A stretch of DNA of 64,000 bases from Brachypodius melanocephalos. Lineage: Eukaryota > Chordata > Aves > Passeriformes > Pycnonotidae. Below, in pieces: positions 9,482 through 20,000 of this stretch. Location: NCBI GenBank assembly GCA_013398615.1, contig VZSR01000692.1:125365-189364 (forward strand), in the 5' to 3' direction. Below the pieces are notes generated by a model. The model was not told the DNA's origin and did no database searches. It saw nothing but the letters and a program-made list of their open reading frames with translations. Each line of letters opens with the position of its first letter. The stretch's first letter is position 1. The translations under genes and the position numbers were made by a program.

Positions 9482-12195
9482 TCACTGCAGTGCCCGGACT
9501 ACGGAACGATAAGCTTGTATAATCTCCTGGCTATTGGGGCAAGTGTATTTGAACTCCTTGGTTTCACTGGCGCTGTTGAGGTACCGCCACACACCCTGCA
9601 GGTCCTTGGGGATCCCAAAGTGGCGATAGTGCTGGCACACGACCTGCAGGCACAAATAGGGGTGACTTGCCTGACACTGTGCCAAGGAGGGCTCTACCAC
9701 CAGGGCAGGCACCAGCTGGGAAGGGTGGCGGGGAGGCAGAGACACCCCTGGCACTGCACAGTTGAGGGCTGGCACTCAGGAGAGGATGCAGAGAGGAGTG
9801 GGATCTGTAGGAGGGCACTGTTCTGGGCAAGGTTCCTGGGGAGAGGGATGCTGGGGGGCACAGAACTGAGAGAAAAACTGAGAAAGGAGCAGGCACTTGC
9901 TGTAGCCACCAGGAGGAAAGTGAGGGTATGGGGATGCCAGAGAAAGGAGAAGGGCATGGTACTAGGATGCCCGTAGCTTACCTGAACAATGTTGAGCTTG
10001 GGCAGCAGGTTGCAGTCGGCTAACGTGAGGTGGTCTCCATCAAGGAAACGGCGCTGGGAGGCCCGGAGGCAGGGGTCCTGGGCCAGCTCGTGCTCCAGAG
10101 GAGTGCTCAGGTACTCATCCAGCTTCAGCAAGGCCCGCAGAAGGCTCCGCTGCAGTGCTGCAGGTAGGGTGGCCAGGTCACGGTACAGCCCCATTGCGAG
10201 CATGGGGCCCCTGCTCTGCTGTGGCCTCTTGTGGGCCCAGCCCCGTGTCCAGGTAGCACCCGTCAGCATCTTCCCACCTGGCTCAGGCTGGCATCTGCCT
10301 CTGCCCTCCCGCAGAGACCTGGCACAGCCACACTGGCCCACGTAGGGAGGGCAGTGCCTGGACAGACCGGGCTGTGGACTGGGTGGGGGGACTGGGAAAG
10401 CTCAATGTGACCAGGCTAGGCTTTGGGGTGCGGCACCCCAGAAGTTGCATGGGGTGCTCCCCCACCTGCTCCTTACCCTCGTCCTGGGCAGGTACCGGGT
10501 TCTTGATGAAGGCAGAGAACTTGTGGAAAATGTCATTGCCAGCCAGGCTTGACTCCGGGTACTGCGGGACCAGACTGGGGCACCTGTGGAGACATGGGCA
10601 CAGCTGAGGCAGGTGGCAGAGGCTGACAGGCTCATCTGCTGTCAGCCTCCTCATCCCTCAGCTTGTCTTGCCCTTTAGGGGGACTCTTCCTCCTCTCAAG
10701 GCAGCACCAGCCACTGACATGGGGGGGGCCAGCTGGTCCTCCAGGAACTCCTCAATGGTGATGGTGTCAGTCTTGGGCTCGTTGTTGTAGAGGAGGACGG
10801 GCAGCTGGGCACCTGGTGCGAAGTCCTTCAGCACGTCCAGTGCCCTGTGGGAGATGAGTACGCTGCTGATGCCTGGTAGGTCCAGGGTTCTGCAGGGCAC
10901 CGTGTGGGTGTGTGTGTGTTTGTATTGTGCATACGTGTCCCAAGCAAAGGGAGTTCTGGGGGGCCAGTGCACAAGGTGGTGGCCTCAGGCCCCTCCTGCC
11001 TCAGTGTGTGCTCAGTGTGTGCCAACCTCCGCCAAGCACCAATAGGTCACATGGGGAGGTACAGAAAGCTCCGTGCATCCCATAGTGCCCACCCTTCACA
11101 TCCCTTCCCAAAGTGTTGCGGACCTACCAACCCCCCCACCATGTACATATTCCTGGCCCCAGGGCTGGCACCCCTTGGGAGGGGGCCACCACTCACCTCT
11201 TCACATCCACAGTGGTGAGGGTGAAGGGCACTCCTTTGAGAAGCAGCACCATAAAGAGCCGCTGGCAGAAGGGGCAGTGCCCCACGCTCTCTCCGTCCTC
11301 ACTTGCCTGCGGGCACAGAAGGAGAGCTCAGCTGCCCTTTCATCCTGGCATGGCCCCAGTGGGGACAGCCCCAGAGGGTACAGGGTGAAGATGATAGAGC
11401 ACATGCCCCAGCCCAGCCTGGGAAGCTGTGCTGCAGTCCATGGCATCTGCTATGCCAGGCAGGCTGCCAGATCCTGGGCCCTGCCTGCTCCTAGAGCCTC
11501 AGTGCCACACCCCATAGCAGCCACATAGCACAGCAAGTGCTGGCCCTGGCACTCTCTGTGGACAAGGAGCTCCAGGCTGATCCAGCCTTACAGTGCCAGG
11601 GGCACAATGGCTTGAGAGCAGTAGTGGCAGCAGGGGTGGCTGTGGCAGGGGCAGTCCAGCAGCAGAGATGTGCCAGAGGAAGGTGGCAGCAATCTTGGTG
11701 GTCCCATCAAACCCAGTCACAATCCCAGGTGAGCCTTGTCCTGGTCTGCACAGACAGACTGCCCTGGCCAGGCAGTGGCTGGGAAGGGCCTGGCAGGTGC
11801 AGGCAGGTGCCTGGCTGCTGGGCCCTGCTTTCAGCGAGAAACCTGGTCCAACCTCCCCAGGTTTGGCCCCCACAGCACCTGTGCCTGCAGGGCAGGAAGC
11901 AGAAAGCAGTGCACCCTGGAGAAGAGCCCGAGCTGCCTGCTGCCTGTCCCCACACCTGCCCGCTGCCCACTACCTGTTGTCAGCCCCGTTGCCTACCTGG
12001 TGCCTGACGCCCTGCTCACTATCTGCCCTCCTGCCTGCCCAGTGCCCCACATCTGGGCATTGCAGTGGGTCCACCAGTCCACCCCCAGCCTAGCCACCCC
12101 ACCGCAGCACTGCCAGGGTTGGCTGCCAGGGCTCTCACTGACCTCAAGACCCGCCTCACCTTGATGAAGAGCTGGATTTGGGGTTTCTCAGCCAT
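9482..12195 (-). CDS. CLIC3: CLIC3, chloride intracellular channel / glutaredoxin-like protein
   Basis: CLIC proteins are soluble GST-omega/glutaredoxin-fold proteins that can insert into membranes. CLIC3 is linked to late-endosomal recycling and glutathione-dependent oxidoreductase activity. Six exons: 12160-12195, 11197-11306, 10719-10844, 10477-10583, 9982-10157 and 9482-9643. They sum to 717 nt, or 238 residues (human 236), with consistent phases. It starts MAEKPQIQLFIK. Exon 2 has ASEDGESVGHCPFC, the CxxC-type redox site, then LFMVLLLKGVPFTLTT, the putative transmembrane segment. Later landmarks are FHKFSAFIKNPVPAQDE, the helical-domain FLDGDHLTLADCNLLPKL and the C-terminal KEFKYTCP. Human CLIC3 has CPSC where this protein has CPFC. 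The gene ends tail to tail with PAXX and lies downstream of ABCA2 on the same strand. Confidence 0.95.
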
Positions 12196-12647
12196 GCTGC
12201 GTGGTGGCTGCTGGTGCACTGCTGGCTGCACCCTGAGTGCCCCAGCTGAAACCACGGCCCCTCCCAGCCCACATTCCTCCTCGGGGTGCACCCGTTTCCA
12301 CCCACTCCTGGCCCCATGGCACAGACAGGACGCCCTGCCATGGGGCCCCGCCGCTGTGGCTACTTACCAACCGCAGGCCAGTAAGGGCAGCTGGTGGCAT
12401 TGCCAGCTGCTGCCACGCCTGCCTGTACCCCCAGCCACCCCACACTGCCCGAATGATGACAAGCACTGGGGACAGATCTGTGTTGTGCCCAGCACTCCTT
12501 GCCCCTAGCAAGGATCCCTAGCAGGATCCTGCACCCCCACCCTGGGCACTGCCACTCTCTTCCTCAGCCCAGGCCCTCCCAGCCACCCAGCCCTGCCATT
12601 CCCCCCATGCCCAAGTACACAGCCTCAATGGCTCCAGTTATTATTTT
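12196..12647 (-). other. CLIC3 upstream region / spacer to ABCA2 3' end
   Basis: This spacer of about 450 bp lies between the ABCA2 polyadenylation signal and the CLIC3 start codon. It must contain the CLIC3 promoter, but I see no TATA box or clear CpG cluster. Confidence 0.4.
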
Positions 12648-12653
12648 TTTATT
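12648..12653 (-). terminator. Candidate ABCA2 polyadenylation signal (AATAAA)
   Basis: The plus strand reads TTTATT inside an AT-rich stretch at 12638-12690. It is the first canonical minus-strand signal I can find after the ABCA2 stop codon, 2.3 kb away. A nearer non-canonical site cannot be excluded. Confidence 0.55.
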
Positions 12654-14958
12654 TAAAACAATCATTATTTTCACATTTCATCTTTTTGTTTGGTAGCAAT
12701 ATACAGGCAGTTCCAAGATGTTCCCACCCCCAGGGGCCCCATGCCTGGGGCTGAGCATGGCACTGGCACTATGCCCGCGGCTGGTGGCCAAGGACATGCA
12801 GGGGGAGGCAAGGCCAGAAGCGGGGCCAAACTCAACAAAGTGAACAGTTAAATCAGCAGCCACCCCTGTCCTGGGATAATGCCACGGGGCGCTACCTTCC
12901 CGCTCTTGGAGTGACTCCAGCAGCACTGTGCCCAGTGAGCCCTAAGCCCAGGGCAGGGAGGCCACCATGGCCACACAGGCTGTATAGGCACCTCCACTAA
13001 CCCTCAGAAGCCATGGGGATGATGGCAGGGTGGCAGGGTGAAGACTGAGTGGACAGGGAAGACACTCTGGGGTGCCAGTGCCCTTCTGGAGCCTGGAACA
13101 AGAGTAGTGTGGCAGGTAGGGGGTGAGGATAAAGCCCAGCACACAGCAGCACTGCCCACCCTGGGGTGCCCGAGGGTGCCACCATGGTGACAGCTGGGGA
13201 CTCAAAGATGACACTGTACCTTCTCCCTGATGGCAAAGGGCAATTTTTGAGCTGGCTTGTCCCCCAGCATCCCCTGGGGAAGGCAGAGTGTGGCCAGCAT
13301 AGGAGCACAGGCATGCTGGTGGGAGCTGCCCTACTGTGCTCTCCACCCCATCCCAGATCCAGCCAGTTTCCCATATGCCATTAAAAAAAATTGGTCTGAA
13401 AAATCTGAAAATAGAGCTTTTTCCCCCTATTGAAAATACTGTATATTGTATCACAATCTGTAGCAGGTGTTATATGAGGCTGATGGCACCAAGGGGCATA
13501 GCGACAGCTGAGGTCAGGCCCTGCTCCTGTGTCCAAGTAGGGCCAGAGCCAGTCTCTCACCACCTCCCATGGCAGCCAGCTGAGGTGCCTGGTGCTGCTC
13601 AGGGCCTCCAGCCAAGCCTGTGCTAGGGAGGCAGAGAGGGGATCAGAGTACACAGGGCAGACAGACCATGGGTGCTCCCCAAGAAGGTGCATAGCCACCT
13701 TGGGGTGTTGCCAAACACTATGGCACCCAGCACTGGGGGGGGTGGGGTCAGCATCACAGGCCCTGCTGCCACCCCATCTCTAGGCAGAGCTGCAGCTTGT
13801 TGAGAGCTGCAGGCACCAGCCATGGCCCCTGTGGGTGCTAAGGCAGCAGGACCCTCTGCAAAAAGGAGGGGCACTGCTGGCTGAGGGGGTGCCAGCTGCT
13901 GGCCAGTGGACTCTGCCAGTCCCATTACTGCAGTCCATCCTTCCCTCCCCACCACCCCAGGCACCACTGCCAGGCTGCACTGGCACCCACCCAGACTATC
14001 CCAACCTCGTACTCAAGGCCACCTCATTGTCAGCTTCCAAAGTCATCCGGGCGTGCTGCAAACTCCTCTCCCAATACCACCAGTAATCCAACAATAAGAA
14101 CCTAGTGCAGCATACAGGGCTGGACACTGAGGAACAAGTGTCAGGGCAAGAGCAATGTGGAAGGGGACACAGCAGAAAACTGGCAGAGCTGCAGCAATGC
14201 CCTGTGATAGGGGAAGCAAGTGGTGAGGGCAGGCAGGAGGCAGTGCACCTGAGGGTGAGGGACACGGTTAGGGGCAGAGGGGAGAAACAGCTGGTGCCAG
14301 CATGTGAAATACCCTGTGAAATACCCCTCTGCCTCCGCCACGTGCCTCTGCAATGGCACTGTTGCCTGGGGATGAAGCCAGTGCCCAAGGCCAGGTAGGG
14401 CCGGGGCAAATGTACCCCAGGGTGTGCAGGATGTAACAGTGGGGCTGAGACCCCCAGTGACATCCCACTGGTGACAGAAATCGGTCATGGGTGAAGCACC
14501 AGAGCACCTGCCCCAGCGGTGCCCAGGGCAGTATCAGCCAGGGGTGATGTGGAAGCAGTCATCCTTCTAGCTCCAGGGGGCCAGGCCTCGGGGGCTTATG
14601 CACAGCCAAGGGTCCCCAGAGTGAGTGCAACATGGGTGTCCAAAGGCACTGCTCACAGGCATGTGTCTCTGCCCCAAAGTGAGGGGGGCTGGCAGTGCTG
14701 GCACCAAGCCATGTCCTTTCCTTCACAGTCTCCATCCATGACATGTTGAGGACCATGCCCCCGGCACCATGCAGTGATGCTGCTCTGGAGCTGAAGGGGG
14801 ATAAAGCTACCCCAGTGGTGGCTTGCGAGGTCCATCCAGGCATTGCTGTGTCCTCCCTGGCATGTGGCTCCGGCTGCGGCAACTCCGCTCCACAGGGCAA
14901 AGGGAGGGGAAAGGCCAAAAGGGTTTGGTGGCTTGACAACATGGTTGTCCCCAGGGTC
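12654..14958 (-). other. Presumed ABCA2 3' untranslated region
   Basis: No exon of a known gene is recognisable on either strand. Numerous short minus-strand open frames here are compositional. The assignment as UTR depends on the distant signal at 12648. Confidence 0.45.
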
Positions 14959-17039
14959 TCAGCACAGCGTGTCCGTGTTGAAGGAGAGCTGAGCCTGAGC
15001 AGGGAGACAGGCATGGCTCAGGGGCTGCCCACTTAGCCAGCACACCCAAGGTGTCTGGGGCCAGAGTCTGGCACAGGTGGCAGAGCAGACAACTCTCCAA
15101 GAGAGCCCCCACCTGTCCCAGACCCAGCTCTGGTTCCACTGTGTCACCTTCGTGGTGTCACAGTACCCAGTCCCAGGGCCTGTGGCATGGACACAGGCCC
15201 TGGGACTGGGAACACTCAGATTTGAGGACAACCTCTCACCCTCTCCTCCTCGAAGCTGATGAGGCCTTCGTCATCAGTCTCTAAGTCCTCCTGCTCCTCC
15301 ACCACGAGGGCCTGCAGCTCAGTGGGGGCGGTGCGGGGGCGCAGCAGGCTCAGCACACGCTCCAGGGGTGACTGCAGGACACAGCTGGGGCTGGTCTCCT
15401 GCTGCTCCAGGTTGTCACTTTGCTTCTTGGCAAAATTCACAAACACCTGAGGAAGAAGAGGCAGGAGACTCAGGTATTTGCAAGCACCTCCATCCCATGC
15501 TTGCCACGTCAGGACCCAGTGCATCCTACTGTGCAGTGGCTGCCACCATGTTCCCCATCTAGCTTCAACCCCTGCCCCAAAGGCAGATCCTGCCTGGCAC
15601 TTAGTCAGTCCCTGGGGACAATCATCCAGCTGCCCATGCTGTCCCCAGTCTTACATTGTCCAGTGTGGTTTGGCTGACAGAGTAGTCTTCAATGCCCAGC
15701 ACGTCCACCACCTGCTCCATCTTGCTGAAGATCTGTGCCAGTGAGATCTGGTCTGACTTCAGCTGGTACTGGGCCTTGGTGTGATGACGCTCCTGGAGGG
15801 TGGTCACAGAGGGCTTGTGAGGGCACTGAGCCCTCACTCCCAGACTCCCTCCCTTCACCTCATGGAGAATGAAGGCTGCTTGTGCCCTGAAGTGGGGGCT
15901 GGCAGGGGACAGCATGGCCACCATGGGCAGCTCACCTTGAGGACAGCCTCAGGGAAGTTACGGTTGAAGAACCTCACCACCTCCTTGACATTGAGGCTGG
16001 ACTTGGTGCGCACTGTGATCATGTAGCCATCACCGAACCTGCACAGGAACAAGGCACCCTATGAGGACCTGTCCCCTCATCTCCCATGACCCTATGGACC
16101 CTATGGAAGGGGACAGTGGTCTCAGGCAGCCACTACTGGACACGAGGCCAGTGGCAGGGCACTTCAGTTATGCTGCTCCCTGCCCACCTCTAAAGAAGTA
16201 TCCACACAGAGGGCTAGTATCTTGTCACGGATGCCACACTGTCACCCAACTATGGGGATCCAGCCCCCTCCTGCCCAGCAGCACACACAGGCTGCTGGGT
16301 CTCATGCAGGCATATAGGGCTCCTGTCAAGCCCTTACCTGTTCTTCAGGTGCTGAATGCTGCCGAGACACTTGAGCCGCCCGTTCACCATGATGGCCAGG
16401 CGGGTGCAGAGGGCCTCACACTCCTCCATGCTGGGATGACAANNNNNNNNNNNNNNNNNNNNNNNNNNNNNNNNNNNNNNNNNNNNNNNNNNNNNNNNNN
16501 NNNNNNNNNNNNNNNNNNNNNNNNNNNNNNNNNNNNNNNNNNCAGGCTCACTCATGCCACTTTAGCCTGGGAGCCCCGCAAGCAGACCCTATCCCATCCC
16601 CAGGAAAGCAGGCAGCCCCCAGGCCCCCCTTACCTGTGTCCGTTAATGAAGGCCTCCCCACCTGTGGTGCTCTCATCCCCTGTCAGCATCTTGAACGTTG
16701 TGGTCTTGCCCGCACCATTGACGCCCAAGAGCCCAAAGCATTCCCCGGGACGCACACCCACACACAGCCGGTCCACAGCCAAGATGCGCCCAATCTTGCG
16801 GGACTTGTACACCTGGTAGGGAAGGGGAAGGTGGACTCAGCCCACCAGGACCCACTGCCCCACCCACATCCCTGGGCTGGGGTGGTCCCAGGAATCTCCT
16901 TGCAGCCTGATGCAGCCTCACCTTTGTGAGGTTCTCGATCTTTAGCATGTCATTGTCGGCATCACCACGCAGGACCCGGTGCCTCTCATTGGCCACATCA
17001 ATGTCATCCTCGATGGGTTTCGTGGAGACGGGCAGGCGC
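14959..17039 (-). CDS. ABCA2: ABCA2 exons 40 to last: nucleotide-binding domain 2 (interrupted by assembly gap) and C-terminal tail
   Basis: Exons: 16922-17039, 16634-16812, [gap], 16338-16430, 15936-16038, 15655-15792, 15240-15446 and 14959-14994. Walker A GVNGAGKT is present, as is the H-loop region after the gap ([20 protein letters not shown]). The ABC signature, Q-loop and Walker B of NBD2, roughly 125 residues by comparison with mammals, are absent because they fall in the gap at 16443-16542. The exon starting at 16430 carries C ATG GAG after an intact AG acceptor, so the loss is in the assembly and not a splice defect. The tail has [17 protein letters not shown] and [11 protein letters not shown], and ends SFNTDTLC. 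Confidence 0.93.
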
Positions 17040-20000
17040 CTGTGGGAGAGGGCAGAGGCAGAGGGGAATGTGGGACCAGGAGCTGCATCCCTGACAGGCC
17101 CAGTCAGTTCCCACTCAACACCGCCAGAAGGGCAGCTCGAAGCTCAAGTGTCCCAATGGCAAATCTTTACCCCATGGCCAGCCCCAACATTCCTGCCCTG
17201 GGCCACACTCACTGAGGCTTTCGGAAGAAGTTGTACTGGCACATAATGGTGATGAAGAAGCCAACAAAGCCTTCAATTGTCATGGCAACAAGCCCCCTTG
17301 TCACGATGTCCCATTCGAAGGGTGATTTCATTTTATCAAACTGCCCTGAATAGGAGGAAGAGGAGAGAGCAGCTGGAAACACGTTCCCATGGGTACAGCT
17401 TCGTTGCACCTCCTGAGTTGACCCATGACAATGACACTGCTCCCATGCTCGTCCACCATAGTTGCCTAGGCTGGTTGCAACACAATTCCCTCTCAGAGTA
17501 TAAGTGCTGTGGAAATCATCTGTCAAGTTTTCAACCTCAGTAGGATGAATCAACCCAGCTGAGAGTGGAATCAGAGGGATTTGTCAAATCCTGACCCAAA
17601 ACTGTCCCTCATGATGCCAGCAGCACCTGCGTTATGTACAGAAGCTGCTCAAAAAGCAGACAGCAGGGGAGCTTCTGAGGTCAGGATGACAGTTTTAAGT
17701 GGCAAAAGGCTTGTGTTGGTTGGGCAGCACAGCTCCCAAGAAACCTTGTCTGGAAGGAGTCCCTGCAGCCCCCATCCCTCCTGTCACAGCACAGACCCAC
17801 CACAGCCTCACCACGGCCCAACACAGGCAGCATGCAGCAGCAGCAGCAGCAGAACCACACAACTCTGTCAGGTGCCCTGTTAGAGCTCACACCCTGTTCT
17901 CCCCATGGGGCTGCTATTTGGGACGACCCAAGGAATCACTTTCAGCACGGCTGACACCCTTCCACAGCTGACCCTCAGCCATGTCTTTTTCTGTGCCCTC
18001 TCTAGTCCACCCCCTTGGCTTTTTGCTCCAGGTTGCTCTGGGCCTGGGGACACCACCATGGGGCAGGCAGAGGAGATGTGCAAGCATCGTGGTTCCTTCC
18101 AGCCCCACGTGCCCTGGAGCAAGGAAGGGAGAGAACAAGAGGCCATACCAATCTTGGCATAGTACTCATTAATGTATTCATTGTAGGCCATCTCCATCAG
18201 GCCATGGCCCAGGTTGTAGTTAGGGAACACAAGGAAGCAGCTCTTCAGGTAGCTGTTCACCACCTTCAGGTCCTGTGGGGACAGCAGAGAGGACACAACC
18301 ATCAAAGGACACTCAGTGAGTGGTAGGATCAAGATCCCCAAGATCCAGCCTAGTCAGGTCTCATGGCCGACCCTGCTGGAAACAGACATCCTGAGGTCCC
18401 TCCCAGCCTGAGCTGCCCCACAAACAGATGTCAGCATCTCCCTTCCTGGTGGCCCTCAGCAGAGTTGTGAATGCTGTACCTTGTCATGCTCAAAGAGCTG
18501 CAGCAGGAACGTGGCGACAGTGGCTGTGATGCCAATGAAGAGGTTGATGACAATGAGGAAGACATAAGCAGAGCTGGGCACCTCAAACCAGAAGGAGGCT
18601 GGGTACATGATGGGGGTGATGGACCAGCTGGGGAGGTGAGAAGAAAAAGCACACATTGGTATGGCAGTAGAGGGGCCCCCAGCCTTGGGACTGCCCATTT
18701 CCATCCTGCTGTTCCCAGGTTCTCTCAGCCCAGCCCTCACAGCCACCACACCCCAACCAGCTATGGGGGCTGCAGGGCATCACAGAACAGTTTGGAATGG
18801 AAAGGACCTTTCAAGGTCATCTAACCCAGTCCCCAGCCACGTGCAGGGACACCTTCCACTAGTGCTCCAAGCTGTCTAACCTGGCCTTGAACATTTCCAA
18901 GAATGGGGCAGCCACAGCTTCTCTGGGCAATCTATGTCAGGGCCTCACTACCTCCACCATGAAAAATTTCTTCCTAGTATCTGGTCTAAATGTCTATCTT
19001 TTAGTTTAAAATCACCATAAGACTCTGATGCATCACCAGTGCCTTCTGACCACCCCTTCTGAGCAACATACCCATAGAGCAGGAAGAGGGAGAGGACAGC
19101 AGGGAAGTTGGTGGAAGAGGTATATGCTGGGAGGTCAAACACAAACAGGATGATGATGCAGCATGTGGCTGGCACCAGGTAGTTTAGCTGGAAAAGACAG
19201 AAACTTCCATGACTGCCCACACCCTGGCACAGCCACAGAGGCTTGTGGGGCCACACGTCCTGCTTACCATGTCCCACATGTAGTTGGCCAACCAGTAGAT
19301 GACAGGGTCACAGCCACTCACAAACTGCAGGTGTTTGGCCTTGGTGGCCTTTTCAGCCACCAGGAATACCACAAAGCTGGCTGGGACGAAGGACATGGCC
19401 ACAATGATGAAGATGGCGATCACCACATCTGTGCCTTGCAGGCTGGATGGGGAGTAAGGAGAGCAGGGACTCCATCGCCCTCCGTTGCCTGGGGAAAGGG
19501 CCACCCACCCCGGTGTGGGACAGTCACTGTGCACAGAGCAGGGCATGGCACAGGGCCCCCCACCATCACAGCCATCCTGTCCCTCCCCATCATGCAGCCT
19601 GTGGAGCAGAAGCCTTGGCCTTCCCCTGCAATCACCAGTAAAAAGCCCCCTACCTCCCATGGGACAGCCACCCTCCCTCAGACCCTCTCCTTGGACCTAC
19701 AGGTAATCCAGGGACAGGCTGGCACTCGTTTTGTTCATGGGGTGATTGGTGACTGTGATGCCTGCAAAAACGACCAAGAAGAAACACGGAAGCATGAAAA
19801 CTGGCTTGCGACACAGACCCCTGTCCCCAGTCTGCCTGGTCCTGACTCTGAGCAGGATGGGTTTCCAGCCTGAAGCTCAGCAGGAGCTGGGCTCTCTGGA
19901 GCAACTCAGCACCTCAAGGCCAAGCCCTCCCTCACTGGAAAGCACCCTTGGACATGTCACAAGATCAGGCACTTTCAGGGTAGCACTTTGGGACATTCCA

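Noticed and set aside
17835..17852. CAG repeat as a possible expansion locus
   Set aside because: Only six units in an intron; nothing indicates instability.
19427..19442. Apparent in-frame stop at the ABCA2 exon 34/35 junction
   Set aside because: It disappears when the acceptor after CCATCCAG is used with the donor CT|gtaggt; the phases then fit the whole chain.
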